Notes: generated from the sequence alone by a model not told the origin. Shown: positions 35,881 through 45,783, counted from the stretch's first letter. The stretch: DNA of 64,000 nucleotides from Desulfovibrionaceae bacterium (GCA_009773665.1 WSYE01000002.1:124001-188000); one strand, 5' to 3'. Program-made: numbers and translations.

Positions 35881-37147
35881 GAGACCACTGCGTAATTGGT
35901 TGAGAGGCGTGTTTACTCTCCCATGCGGAGCATTTTGAGGTCGAATTTATGTTTCAGCGCCCAATTATGCCTTCATTCGCCTTTGGGAGGGGTTGGTTGG
36001 CGCATTTCAAGCATACTTCCCCCGCCTATTTGACCATGGCCCAACACTTTTTCAGGTTGAAGGCCATTGCCACCAAGTGAAATTCCAGCTCCACCTTGTC
36101 CTGGCCGAGGTATCTGGCCCGGCAGAGGTGGTAATTGCGCTTGAACGTACCGAAGGCCCGCTCCACCTTGGCTCGCACCGAGCTGATCAGCCTGTTCACC
36201 CCACGTTCGACCCTGCTCATCAACGGCAAGCCTCGAGGCGCCTTGGACATGATCCCATCGCAGAAACCATTGCGGGCCAGCTGTTCCCGATTGGCCCGGC
36301 TGCTGTAGCCCTTGTCCGCGAACACTACGCCGCCTGGCGGAAGCGGTACGCCTTCCAGCAGAGGCGCGGCAGCTCCTTTACGTCCGAATGGTTGGCCGGA
36401 GTCACGTGGCCGCCCAGCACGAAGCCGTCACGACTGTCTGTAGCCACGTGCATCTTGTAGCCGTAATACGCCTTTTTGCCCTTGCGCAGCCACGCCGCAT
36501 CCGCGTCGTCCGAGTACGTCACCGTGACGCCCGGCTCACCATCAGACTCTTCGCGGTCCTCCGGGAGCAGGTCCAGGGTTTTGGTCAGTCGCCGGGCCGA
36601 GGACACCACACTCGCGTCCACAATGGCCCCCTCGCGAACCAGAACTCCACCGCGCTCAAGCTGGTGATTCAGCTTGTCCAGCAGGCGCTTGTAGAGGTTT
36701 CTCTCCAGGAGTCTGTTGCGGAAACGGCAGATGGTGGTTGCGTCCGGGACCTGCTCGTCATCCAGCGAAAGCCCAGCAAAACGCACGAAGGACAAACGGT
36801 CGATCAGCCCCTCTTCAACCGCCTCGTCACTCAAGTTGTACCAGCGCTGAAGCAGCAGAACCTTGAACATGAGCAGCGCGGGGTAGGCCGGATTGCTTAC
36901 AGCGTCAGGCTGGCGCTTCAGGCGTTCGTTGAGAAGGCGCTCCAAGGGCTTCCAGTCGATGAGCCTGTCGATCTCGTCAAGGAACGTGACTTTACGCTTG
37001 CGCAGGGAAACCCTGTAGTCAGCTATGACAGGAGCCTTCTTCGCACGTTCGGCCATGATCACCTCCGTCCTGAAAGATGGAGACATAATGCCATAAATTA
37101 CGGATGGTTAAAAGAAATTTCTGGCACTTTTCCCGTGCAGTGGTCTC
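35881..37147 (-). mobile_element. IS5-type element B, nested in element A
   Basis: A 1267-base element bounded by GAGACCACTGC (35881-35891) and GCAGTGGTCTC (37137-37147), inserted into the 5' leader of element A and flanked by direct repeats of AATATT (35875-35880 and 37148-37153). It contains one transposase gene with a single frameshift. Confidence 0.88.
36026..37056 (-). pseudogene. IS5-family transposase, element B (one frameshift)
   Basis: MAERAKKAPVIADYRVSLRK starts at 37056. The first ~240 residues run normally through RWYNLSDEAVEEGLIDRLSFVRFAGLSLDDEQVP and TPANHSDVKELPRL. A one-base loss (CTCTGCTGG where CTCCTGCTGG is expected, near 36355) then shifts the frame, and the C-terminal ~100 residues (VFADKGYSSRANREQLARNGFCDG... 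to the stop at 36026) continue in another frame. It is the least damaged of the three copies. Confidence 0.85.
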
Positions 37148-37183
37148 AATATTTGATAGTTTTGCCGTGCAGTGATCTCCTTC

Positions 37184-37521
37184 CTGATGGATCGTCAGCG
37201 GCAGCCCGGAGAGGGTCCTGCTCAATGAAGAGTAATCCGGGACCGACTCCTTGGTCGAGAGATGAAGAAAGTCCCGAAGAAAAAGCTAGTGGAGCAGCGC
37301 CACTCGATGCCGAGATCGCTGTCGATCCCCTCGAATTACCCCACAAGGTGCATACGGATATACCGGCATGGAGGAATTGAAGCGTGGCCCTTGTCAGAGT
37401 AAAATGGTTTGCACAGCTTCTCGGCCAAAGCGTCGAAGCCGGACTTTCGCAGAATCTGTTGGATAAGGTCGTAAAATGCGTATACACGAGAGCGGGGAAT
37501 CTCATCCCAGGTCAGGCACAT
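37184..37521 (-). pseudogene. IS1182-like transposase N-terminal fragment
   Basis: MCLTWDEIPRSRVYAFYDLIQQILRKSGFDALAEKLCKPFYSDKG...PPCRYIRMHLVG matches the N-terminal region of IS1182-type transposases. The next codon is a stop where the family has Tyr, followed by FEGIDSDLGIEWRC and, after a frameshift, YSSLSRTLSGLPLTIHQE. It stops where element A begins, so A may have inserted into it. It is dead; the stretch from 37522 to 37626 holds only its upstream remains. Confidence 0.7.
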
Positions 37522-37626
37522 CGTCCCCTATTGATTGCCCTGACGCCCAAGTTCGATCTCATCACCTCGCGCCACTCGATGCCTGGATTCTCGGTCACTT
37601 GGCGGTGTTTTTCAACACCCAGATAG

Positions 37627-38881
37627 GAGACCACTGCACGGCAAATCCGCGAAAATTTTTATTAACAATTCAGAATGTCTGGCATAACCACGCCATCTTG
37701 CGGACTGGAGGCGGTCATGTCCGAGCGTGGGAAGAAGGTTCTTGGCATCCCGGACTACACTGCAACCCTGCGCGCCCGGCGCAAGTCCACGTTTCTGGAC
37801 GAGATCTACCGGCTCATCGACTGGAAGCCGCTAGCGCCTTCTGAACAAGAGGCTGACACGCCAGTCTGACGCTGTGGGCAATCCTGCCTACCCGGCGCTC
37901 GTCAAGTGCAAGATCCTGCTGCTTCAGCGCTGGTACAACCTCGGCGACGAGGCGGTCAAGAAGACCTGCTCGACCGCATTTTTCATATGCTTTGCTGGTC
38001 TTTCCCTGGACGACGAGTTGGTGCCCGACGCCACCACCATCTGCCGTTTCCGAAACGGTCTCCTGGATCTCAACCTCTACAAGGGCCTACTGTACAAGCT
38101 GAACCAACAGCATGAGCGCGGCGGCGTTTTGGTTCGCGAGGGGGCCATCGTGGACGCAAGCGTGGTGTCCTCGTCGCGACGGCCGACCAAAATCCTCGAC
38201 TTGCTCCCGTAGGACCGCGATGAACCCGATGCGGAGTTCGGCGTCACGGTGACGTACTCAGATGACACGAACGCAGCGTGGGTGCACAAGGACCGCAAGG
38301 CATACTACGGTTACGAGATGCACGTGGCCACAGACAGCCGAGACGGTTTCGTGCTTGCCGGGTATGTGACCCCGGCCAACCGGTCAGACGTCAAAGAGTT
38401 GCCGCGATTGCTCCAAGAGGTCACGCTGCCTAGCGGTGGTCTTGTCTTTGCAAATAAGGGCTACAGCAGCCGGGCCAATCGGGAGCAGCTGGCCCGCTAC
38501 GTTTTCTGCGATGGGATCATGTCCAAGGCGCACCGTGGCGTGCCGTTGAGTGGGGTCGCGGCGGGTGAACAGGCTGATCAGTTCGGGGCGGCCCAAAGTG
38601 GAGCGAGCCTTCGGCACGTTCAAGCGAAGCGACCAGTTACACAAGGCCCGATATCTCGGTCAGGACAAGGTGGAACTGGAGTTTCACCTTGTGCCAATGG
38701 CCTTCAACCTGAACAAGGGCTGGGCCACGGTCAAATTAGCGGGAGAGGTGCGCTTGAATTGCGGCTATCTGCCCATCACAGTTCAAATTCAGGCAAGCCA
38801 GGGCGCTGAAACGGAAATTCAAACTCAAAATGTTCCGCTGGGGGAAGCAGGCACGAGCCCCAACGAATTACGCAGTGGTCT
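37627..38881 (+). mobile_element. IS5-type element C, degenerate
   Basis: A third related element, opposite in direction, bounded by GAGACCACTGCACGG (37627-37641) and the matching TACGCAGTGGTCTC (ending 38881). GATAG flanks both ends (37622-37626 and 38882-38886), a possible 5-base target duplication. It is 1255 bases long. Confidence 0.8.
37717..38740 (+). pseudogene. IS5-family transposase, element C (multiply broken)
   Basis: The transposase reads in pieces: MSERGKKVLGIPDYTATLRARRKSTFLDEIYRLIDWKPL, then after a frameshift GNPAYPALVKCKILLLQRWYNLGDEAV...DASVVSSSRRPTKILDLLP with an in-frame stop at 38210, then TYSDDTNAAWVHKDRKAYYGYEMHVATDSRDG..., then another shift before ERAFGTFKRSDQLHKARYLGQDK. 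It is clearly older than copies A and B. Confidence 0.8.
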
Positions 38882-39051
38882 CGATAGGCCTGTTGACGTC
38901 AGGCTGTACGTAACGTATTATTCTTTTTTGGGCGGTGAAAGACGACGACTTCCCGGAAATGCTTTTTTTGAAAGGTGCGGCCCTGTCCAATTCTCAAAAG
39001 ATTGAAGCTTGCGTACGTGACCTGCTCAGTCACTCCTGAAAAGTTGGCCCT

Positions 39052-40110
39052 ATGACTCCAGCTATTGATCTAAAACGTTTACGCATGAGGTTTGCCCTAC
39101 TAATCTTTCTCGGCGTGATTATTTCAGCCATCAACCTCGTGCTTCCCGTAACGGTCTTCTGCAATGAGCACAGCTATGCCCAGCAGGTCATTGTAGACCT
39201 CATCGCACAGGAGGAACCGCTCAACGCAGACTTGAACGGATTCGGCGGTATAGAAACTTTCAAGGGGTCTAGCGTACGGTGGGCCAACGGGCCTGTTGCA
39301 GAAATCCGCTTCATCTCATCCGCAGACAAGCATGTCGAAATCGACATTGCGTGCGCAAGCCCGTTTTCGGGACAATCCATCGAAATAATTGCCAACGGCG
39401 AGGCGATAGCAAACCTCAGCCTGTCGAAAGCCATCGTACTCCCTGACCAATTCGAGTATAAGACTACTTTTAAACTTCGTAAGGGGGAAAACGTGGTCCG
39501 CCTTCGTTTCGACAAATGGAATGAGGGCGACAACACATTTGCGCCTGCTGACACCCGGACTATGGCCGCACTTTTATCCCGATTTCGGATCATCGGCCCG
39601 GTTACTCAGACCACGAACCGTGAACACAAGAAACAAGCCAACATTTCCAATTGTTTGACCGACCTTACCACTGCCCTCCGTCCTCCACAGGTCTTCAACC
39701 TTCTTAAGACGCCTGACTCACAATACATTCAACTCGTGGGACTTGCTCCAGAACACCAGCACATCGAAGGGAGAACCAGGTCTGCCTACGGACCAAATAC
39801 TAGGGCAGTTATCATCGGAAAGGGCCACGAGAAAGTCCGAATTGATTTCAGCCTGCGCTCCGAAATAGAAGGGCAGGGTGTGCGAATCCTTTTAAACGGT
39901 TATCTCATCGAATCCTTTGACCTGAATCCGGCATTAACGGGCCGTAGCATCGAGTTTATACTACGCCGGGGATTGAACGAGCTATCCATAAACTATTACC
40001 GATCAGAGACTGTTGTTGAAGCCCCTTATCCTTTCATGGGGCGTCCTTCATCAGTTTATCAGACTTTTATGCTTACCCTCACCCCTGATGGTCCCCCATC
40101 ACAGGGCTGA
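39052..40110 (+). CDS. secreted beta-sandwich protein of unknown function
   Basis: A 352-residue protein. A hydrophobic N-terminal segment (~14-37) acts as a signal or anchor. Two similar beta-rich domains follow (~60-195 and ~215-345), each ending in the same kind of sentence: KLRKGENVVRLRFDKWNEGDNTFAPADTR in the first and LRRGLNELSINYYRSE in the second, with SIEIIANGEAIANLSLS / GVRILLNGYLIESFDLN before it. This internal repeat, seen by eye, suggests tandem carbohydrate-binding-like sandwiches. It precedes an 805-residue membrane protein by 38 bases and they likely work together on a glycan outside the cytoplasm. Not recognised by name. Confidence 0.6.
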   Translation: MTPAIDLKRLRMRFALLIFLGVIISAINLVLPVTVFCNEHSYAQQVIVDLIAQEEPLNADLNGFGGIETFKGSSVRWANGPVAEIRFISSADKHVEIDIACASPFSGQSIEIIANGEAIANLSLSKAIVLPDQFEYKTTFKLRKGENVVRLRFDKWNEGDNTFAPADTRTMAALLSRFRIIGPVTQTTNREHKKQANISNCLTDLTTALRPPQVFNLLKTPDSQYIQLVGLAPEHQHIEGRTRSAYGPNTRAVIIGKGHEKVRIDFSLRSEIEGQGVRILLNGYLIESFDLNPALTGRSIEFILRRGLNELSINYYRSETVVEAPYPFMGRPSSVYQTFMLTLTPDGPPSQG

Positions 40111-40148
40111 ACTGAGCCAAGCCCTTTTACAAATTTCCACGCCGATTC

Positions 40149-42566
40149 ATGGACATGAGTAAAGACACCGCCAGAGAAACTGGATTGCACATTTCCCCAT
40201 TCCAGCGCGCCCATGCCCGAATGGGCGTCTGGATCTCGATAGCTTTCAGCGTCTGTTGCCTTGCCTATTTCACAGGCCTGACCAAGATAGCCCCGGCCTA
40301 CCTAGCATGCATGGCCGGTGCCTTCATGCTAAGCTTGGCGCCTGGGTTTTCACTGTTTTCTTTGTTTTCGCTCTACCAACATCATACCTATCCCAAGTTC
40401 ACAATTTTTCTGGTTTCAATCTCAATGGGCATGACGTTCAACTTTCTTGTGAACGTAGCTGCCTTTATCGCACGCCCTGGACTCCAGACCACCCTTGATA
40501 CCTACATGCTCGTCGTGCTTGCGCTGTACGCGTTCATTCTCACGCGATGGAGAAGGCAAGGTCTTCTCCGTGCTCCAGACTTGGCGGCGCTTAAATCTCG
40601 GGAATTTCTTATTTGCACGGGACTGTTCCTGGTGTTCAGCTTGGTTCTCTATTTGCGTTATCCTGCCGTGCTCTTCTCGGAAGAACTTCTGGTGGTCCGA
40701 AAAATCACGGACAACATGACAATCGCCCACAATAATATATCCATCAGCGTCGGCGAAACGGCCACCTATTTTTTTGTCCCCCTATACATGTTTATCGCAA
40801 TGGCAGGCAAGATTGCGGGCATTGATGCCTACGCAGCTATTCCTGGATTATGGCCTTTCACGGCCTTAGTTTCGATCTTGTGTTTAGTTAAAGTGAGCCA
40901 TCTGCTAACCGGACGCTGGGCTACCGGATTGGCACTTGGAGCCATGGCCTTTGTGTACTCCGTCTTTCTACAGTCTGTAAGAGCTGATTTATTTGTAATC
41001 TTCGCACCCTATCCCGACCGCTATGCCTTTTCCTCTGCACTGTTGGTACCCTTGGCGGTGTTTCATTTCCTAGTCCACATGGAACACAAAAAGATAAATC
41101 TTCCAACATTCATAGGCCTCATCTATCTGATTGTGGAAATGACCTTCATCCACGCGAGAGAAACCATTTTCACTTTAGTGATTATCTTTTCAGTCTGCGG
41201 TGTATTGGCACTGGACTACAAAGCAAACCGCCAACACATGCTACGTATATTATGGCTGATCGCTTTAGTGGCCATGTGTCTTGCAGCGTACAAGGTTGTG
41301 AACCTCATCATCCAGCCGTTTCTGAAAGAATTCGTTGCTGGGCATCGCCAAGCGATGTTAGCCGCCCTGAAGACGCTTTGGGCTACCAAGGGTTTTCTTG
41401 GCATATTTGGGGACCTGGACGAGTACTCTAACTGGGGGTACGGTCGATTCCTGTCTATCTATTGGGGAGAAGGTGGGTATTTCTACCTTCCGGTAGCGAT
41501 CATGATCCTGCCGCTGTATGTGTTCTGCACGGACCGGATCAGCATGCTCTTCATTCCATTCGCAATAAGCCTGTTCGGACTCTACTCCATCTGGGGAGGA
41601 ATTCGGCTTATACTCGGCATAGCCGTCGGCGTCCCCTTCGTATTCGACTGCTATTCTATCCTTGGAATACTACTCACATTGGTATTTGCTGACATCCTGC
41701 GTGTCGCGGTCTTAGGCCTTTTACAAATCAAAAATCTGCCTGCGAAATTAGCGGTGTCATTGGGGACCATTATTTTATTTTTTCAATTTTCTTCGTTTTT
41801 GCTACACGAATTCAAATGGTTTCTGCGCTGGGTAAGAATGTATGACATGGTTTTCTACCTTGCTACTTTTGTGTCTGTAGTGATACAGCAGCACAGGATA
41901 ATTCGAAAACTCCCCTTACCAATCGCGGACGCGCTACGTAGAGATGACGCTAAATTCAAAAAAAGTTTGCCCCAAACTTTACTAGTTTGCGCTGCAGTTA
42001 TGTTTGCCATGGGCAGCCCCTTGTCGGGAAATAAAAACGCATATCCGTCCCCTTATTTCCGGGCACCACTTCCCATCGACGAAACCGGCACCATCAGTAC
42101 AATTATATCCAGTTACCCCATCAATGCCGATATCACACCTCACAGCATGACTGTAATAGACTTCATCCGCTCGGCAATACCCCCTGGCGGCAACTGGCTA
42201 GGAACAGACACTCTCATTCCGTTGCTGGCTTCGAATCAGTTTTCTCCCGTCGTGGTAGTGAAGGGAAATTTCCATGGTGGCTACGAGATGAACCATCCTT
42301 TCATCACACGGTGGATGCCAGGTCACGACCCGAACAACCCCACGTCTTTATTCGACCTTCTTGCCGTTTTAAGCCCTCGGAGCTTCGGGAAATTACTTGC
42401 AGATCATTCTATCGGCTGGATGTTCATCGACCGGAAGTCACATCAGCGATTTGTAGAACTCACGGGCGATGCCACAACTAATGGCCTGCTCTCTCTCGTC
42501 TATTCAGACCTCGATGTGCTGATCTACAAAGTTTGTCTCCCATCCTTGGATGAAACGGCACAATGA
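40149..42566 (+). CDS. large polytopic membrane protein, GT-C-like
   Basis: An 805-residue inner-membrane protein with about 14 hydrophobic helices up to residue ~560 and a C-terminal soluble part (~610-805). Loop signs such as VLFSEELLVVRKITDN, with the acidic pair SEE after the first helices, and the overall layout recall GT-C glycosyltransferases, but no family motif is decisive. The C-terminal domain includes DFIRSAIPPGGNWLGTDTLIPLLASNQFSPVVVVKGNFHGGYEMNHPFITRW. It is AT-rich compared with flanking core genes. Start ATG 40149; ATG 40155 is an alternative. It is adjacent to the secreted repeat protein and not followed by an operon partner for 344 bases. Confidence 0.6.
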   Translation: MDMSKDTARETGLHISPFQRAHARMGVWISIAFSVCCLAYFTGLTKIAPAYLACMAGAFMLSLAPGFSLFSLFSLYQHHTYPKFTIFLVSISMGMTFNFLVNVAAFIARPGLQTTLDTYMLVVLALYAFILTRWRRQGLLRAPDLAALKSREFLICTGLFLVFSLVLYLRYPAVLFSEELLVVRKITDNMTIAHNNISISVGETATYFFVPLYMFIAMAGKIAGIDAYAAIPGLWPFTALVSILCLVKVSHLLTGRWATGLALGAMAFVYSVFLQSVRADLFVIFAPYPDRYAFSSALLVPLAVFHFLVHMEHKKINLPTFIGLIYLIVEMTFIHARETIFTLVIIFSVCGVLALDYKANRQHMLRILWLIALVAMCLAAYKVVNLIIQPFLKEFVAGHRQAMLAALKTLWATKGFLGIFGDLDEYSNWGYGRFLSIYWGEGGYFYLPVAIMILPLYVFCTDRISMLFIPFAISLFGLYSIWGGIRLILGIAVGVPFVFDCYSILGILLTLVFADILRVAVLGLLQIKNLPAKLAVSLGTIILFFQFSSFLLHEFKWFLRWVRMYDMVFYLATFVSVVIQQHRIIRKLPLPIADALRRDDAKFKKSLPQTLLVCAAVMFAMGSPLSGNKNAYPSPYFRAPLPIDETGTISTIISSYPINADITPHSMTVIDFIRSAIPPGGNWLGTDTLIPLLASNQFSPVVVVKGNFHGGYEMNHPFITRWMPGHDPNNPTSLFDLLAVLSPRSFGKLLADHSIGWMFIDRKSHQRFVELTGDATTNGLLSLVYSDLDVLIYKVCLPSLDETAQ

Positions 42567-42910
42567 CGCGTTTGTCGCCATCCTCCCCACTGGGTAGACT
42601 AATGTGGCAGGCCCTTGCATCGTTTTTTTTGCATCGCACTTTATCAGCGATGTTGCTGTAGATCGGCTCTCCGGCGAGACCAAATTGCGGGATCAGACTT
42701 TCAAAGTGCGGCTCGTCCCTTTAGGGTGCAACTTTTGTGAACTTGCATGGAGGCCACGACGGATGCTATTTTACGAATGATGGAGAGCTTCCGCAACCAT
42801 TGGCGGCATCATCAAACCAAGAACCAACGCTAAGTTGCTGTACTCGCTAATACTTTTAGTACTTAACTATTAAGGCCTCTTTTTGTAAAGGATGCCCCCG
42901 GAGGATACAA
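42567..42910. other. intergenic stretch with possible IS debris
   Basis: 344 bases without a gene. It contains GAGACCAAATTGCGG (about 42677-42691), reminiscent of the IS5-type repeat ends in this region, and a direct repeat TTGCATCG separated by a T-run near 42614-42636. The end (GGAGG at about 42898-42904) is the ribosome site of the next gene. Confidence 0.35.
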
Positions 42911-43945
42911 ATGAAGACCATACTCATCACGGGAGGGGCCGGCTTCATCGGCTCTGCGTTTACTCGCTACATTTACCAAAATTATCCTGGATACAACATC
43001 ATTGTTGTTGACGCCTTGACCTATGCCGGAACGGTTGACAACCTACCCGTCAAAAACTGGCAATTGCAGGACGAACGGTTTAGTTTCTGGTACGGAAACG
43101 TCCTCAACGGGGAGTTGATGGACACACTTATTTCTCAGTCGGACATGGTAGTGCATTTCGCAGCTGAGAGCCACGTTACGCGCTCCATTTACGACAACAC
43201 TCAGTTCTTTCAAACAGACGTGCTTGGTACGCAAATCGTTGCCAACGCTGTTTGCAAGTACAAAGATCGTCTTGAACGCTTCGTTCATATATCGACTTCT
43301 GAGGTTTACGGAACGGCTGAATGCGACCATATGGGCGAGGAGCATCCTCTGAACCCATTGAGCCCCTACGCAGCCGCCAAATGTGGCGCAGACCGACTTG
43401 TGTATTCATACTATGCCACCTATGATATTCCTGCTGTTATTGTAAGGCCTTTCAACAACTACGGTCCGCGCCAGCACCTAGAAAAGGTTATACCCCGGTT
43501 CATTACCTCTGTGATTCTGGGGGAGGAATTGCGAGTTCACGGTAACGGCCAGTCAGCGCGTGACTTTATCCACGTGGACGATACCTGCCGGGCCGTGGAC
43601 GCCATCCTGCACGCGCCTTCCGAAAAGGTTGTGGGGGAGGTCTTTAACCTCGGCTCGGGTCAACATCGCACCATCCTCTCTCTGGCCGAGGACATCACCG
43701 GCCTGATGTGCAGTTCTGACAACTGCTACATCCACGTAGGCGACCGCCCTGGCCAGGTCATGCGCCACACCGCAGACGCCAGTAAGATTGAACGCGTTCT
43801 GGGCTTCACCCCTAAGGTCAAATGGGAAGAGGGTCTGGCAAGGACCGTGGAATGGTACAAGAACAACGAATCGTGGTGGCGCAAGCAGCTCTGGATGCGC
43901 GAAATTCCAATCGTGACCGCTTCAGGGAAACGGGAGTTACATTAA
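42911..43945 (+). CDS. NAD-dependent nucleotide-sugar 4,6-dehydratase/epimerase
   Basis: A 344-residue short-chain dehydrogenase of the RmlB/LegB type. The Rossmann loop TGGAGFIGS (residues 8-16) and the catalytic YAAAK (Y-x3-K, ~156-160) are intact. The active-site sentence reads HISTSEVYGTA where RmlB has HxSTDEVYG; TSEVYG is more typical of UDP-sugar 4,6-dehydratases and UDP-xylose-type enzymes. NNYGPRQHLEKVIPRFI is the sugar-binding part. It should form a 4-keto-6-deoxy sugar for the aminotransferase immediately downstream (1 base between them). GGAGG precedes the ATG. Confidence 0.85.
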   Translation: MKTILITGGAGFIGSAFTRYIYQNYPGYNIIVVDALTYAGTVDNLPVKNWQLQDERFSFWYGNVLNGELMDTLISQSDMVVHFAAESHVTRSIYDNTQFFQTDVLGTQIVANAVCKYKDRLERFVHISTSEVYGTAECDHMGEEHPLNPLSPYAAAKCGADRLVYSYYATYDIPAVIVRPFNNYGPRQHLEKVIPRFITSVILGEELRVHGNGQSARDFIHVDDTCRAVDAILHAPSEKVVGEVFNLGSGQHRTILSLAEDITGLMCSSDNCYIHVGDRPGQVMRHTADASKIERVLGFTPKVKWEEGLARTVEWYKNNESWWRKQLWMREIPIVTASGKRELH

Positions 43946-43946
43946 A

Positions 43947-45077
43947 ATGAAGGTCGAGTTCTACCGTCACGCCCTGGACCAGACAGACATCGACAACGTG
44001 GTCAAAGTATTACAATCAGTGTTTCTGACCACAGGGCCTGTCACGTCCGAATTTGAGCGACGCTTCAGCGAGTACACAGGACTTCCACATGTTGTTGCCC
44101 TCAACTCTTGCACATCAGCAATGCAGTTAGCTCTGATGGGGCTTGGTGTTGGCCCGAACGACGAAGTAATCACCACCGCGATGACTTTTATCGCTTCAGC
44201 CACTTGTATTGAGCATTGCGGCGCAACCCCGGTTCTTGTGGATGTGGACTCCTCTACTGGATGTATCGATCCCTCTGCTGTTGAAGCAGCCATCACCGCA
44301 CGAACTAAGGCGATTCTTCCTGTTCATCTTTATGGAGTTATGTGCGACATGCGCGCACTCAAGGATATCGCAGACAGACACGGGCTTTTCCTAATTGAAG
44401 ACTGTGCTCACTGCATTGAGGGCGAACGCGATGGAGTGCGTCCAGGAGAGCTCTCAGACGCCGCATGCTATAGCTTCTATGCCACTAAGAATCTTTCCTG
44501 CGGCGAGGGAGGGGCCATTGCCACCCGTAATCATGAACTGGCTAAACAGGTGAAGCTCTTGTCCTTGCATGGGATGAGCAAAAACGCTGCCGGACGTTAC
44601 CATGGCGCCTACCAGCACTGGGACATGCTGACCCTCGGATGGAAGTGCAATCTTGACGACATCCACTCGGCCCTACTGCTTGACCAGCTCTCCAGACTTG
44701 ACGCCCTTTGGGGTAGACGGAAGGCCATTTTCGATCGGTACGAGGAAGCCTTTGGCTCCGCAGGCATTCACCGTCCGTGCGTAAAGGGCAAAAGCGCCCA
44801 CCATCTTTATACCATCTGGGTTGACCCTGACAGACGAGATTCGCTTCTCCACGAGATCCAGTCCAGAGGTATTGGCGTTGCTGTAAATTTCCGGGCCATT
44901 CACTTGCTCACCTATTTCCGTGAAACCTTCGCGTACAAGCAGAGTGACTTTCCCATGGCTGAACGCATCGGCTCCAGTACAGTTTCGTTGCCTCTTTACC
45001 CCCTAATGCAGGAAGAGGAGGTGGACTACGTGATCAAGACGGTGCTTGAACTGTATTTCCAGCAAAAAGGAGATTGA
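43947..45077 (+). CDS. DegT/DnrJ/EryC1-type sugar aminotransferase
   Basis: A 376-residue pyridoxal-phosphate enzyme that would put an amino group on the 4-keto sugar made by its neighbour. YATKNLSCGEGGAI (~180-193) contains the PLP lysine, AHCIEGERDGVRPGE the cofactor region, and DDIHSALLLDQLSRL the substrate part. The length is typical. Together with the dehydratase this is a two-step branch to a 4-amino-4,6-dideoxy sugar; whether the donor is dTDP- or UDP-linked cannot be told. The gene ends just before IS relics. Confidence 0.88.
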   Translation: MKVEFYRHALDQTDIDNVVKVLQSVFLTTGPVTSEFERRFSEYTGLPHVVALNSCTSAMQLALMGLGVGPNDEVITTAMTFIASATCIEHCGATPVLVDVDSSTGCIDPSAVEAAITARTKAILPVHLYGVMCDMRALKDIADRHGLFLIEDCAHCIEGERDGVRPGELSDAACYSFYATKNLSCGEGGAIATRNHELAKQVKLLSLHGMSKNAAGRYHGAYQHWDMLTLGWKCNLDDIHSALLLDQLSRLDALWGRRKAIFDRYEEAFGSAGIHRPCVKGKSAHHLYTIWVDPDRRDSLLHEIQSRGIGVAVNFRAIHLLTYFRETFAYKQSDFPMAERIGSSTVSLPLYPLMQEEEVDYVIKTVLELYFQQKGD

Positions 45078-45254
45078 TGGCGGCCATGTGCAGACCGCAC
45101 ACTACTGTTCATTTACAACCGCATGGCTGGTTTCATCTGTCTTTTGGCGTGAGGAGGCGACGAGAACGTGCCATCGACGGTCCGTACTTCTGAAGCCATG
45201 CCCGGCCTTTGATGCTGGACGCGCACCATGACGCATACGCTTTGAGCCCGAGGC

Positions 45255-45474
45255 CAAGCCCAAGATTCATGGCGCTCTCTCCCTTGGGGCGATGATACCA
45301 TGTAGACCGGGGTAAACCGAGCATCCGACATTGCCGGGAAATACTGAGCCTAGGATGACCTGTTTCGACCATCCCACGCCTCGCTCCCGACTCACCGTCG
45401 AGCGAAGGCTCTCTCCAAAAAATCCTTGGAGTTGAGAGACCAAGCCCAAGCGTGAACAAATCATTCGCATTCAC
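45255..45474 (-). pseudogene. IS3-family transposase fragment
   Basis: Reading on the minus strand across two frames: LQGFFGESLRSTVSRER (end of OrfA, start near 45474) and RRGMVETGHPRLSISRQCRMLGLPRSTWYHRPKGESAMNLGLG (start of OrfB). This is the classic IS3 OrfB N-terminus, but the DDE domain is missing. Confidence 0.7.
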
Positions 45475-45522
45475 AGCCGGTGCGCTAAAAATGATACGTT
45501 ATTTTCAACTACCAACCTCGCC

Positions 45523-45783
45523 TTGACAGTAAGACCGTTCGCGCTTGTCGGCTGGCCTCACAACTTTTTTGCGATCACGTCCTTCAAGGCAAAACGGCGG
45601 GCGAACGTGGTGGGAATCTTTCCCAACGAGCAGTCCATCATCAGGCTCATCGGAGCCATCCTGCTGGAGCAGAAAAACGAGTGGCAGCTCCAAAGCCGTT
45701 ATATGCAGGTCGAGGCCATGGTGGAACTCAACACTCAGATCAACGAAGTCGAACTCACGCAAATTCCACCCGAGGCGGCCTGA
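45523..45783 (+). pseudogene. IS256-family transposase C-terminal fragment
   Basis: The last ~85 residues of a mutator-type transposase: KAKRRANVVGIFPNEQSIIRLIGAILLEQKNEWQLQSRYMQVEAM is the typical end of IS256-like enzymes. It is followed by non-coding sequence with AATTTACACCACGTTGA (45808-45824), the usual right-end neighbour of such elements. The catalytic domain is absent. Confidence 0.8.

Larger units (their letters stand above)
34654..37179 (-). mobile_element. IS5-type element A, interrupted by copy B
   Basis: Terminal inverted repeats: left GAGACCACTGC (34654-34664), right GCAGTGATCTC (37169-37179, one mismatch). The element is about 1.25 kb of its own sequence; element B sits inside at 35881-37147 flanked by AATATT on both sides. 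Aligning A with B shows the same 42-base spacing from repeat end to the start of the common leader once one AATATT is removed, which proves the nesting. CTTC flanks both ends (34650-34653 and 37180-37183), a possible target duplication. Confidence 0.85.

Noticed and set aside
36325-36360. Programmed frameshift in the IS transposase of element B
   Set aside because: There is no slippery heptamer at the break, it lies in the C-terminal third, and a single missing C explains it.
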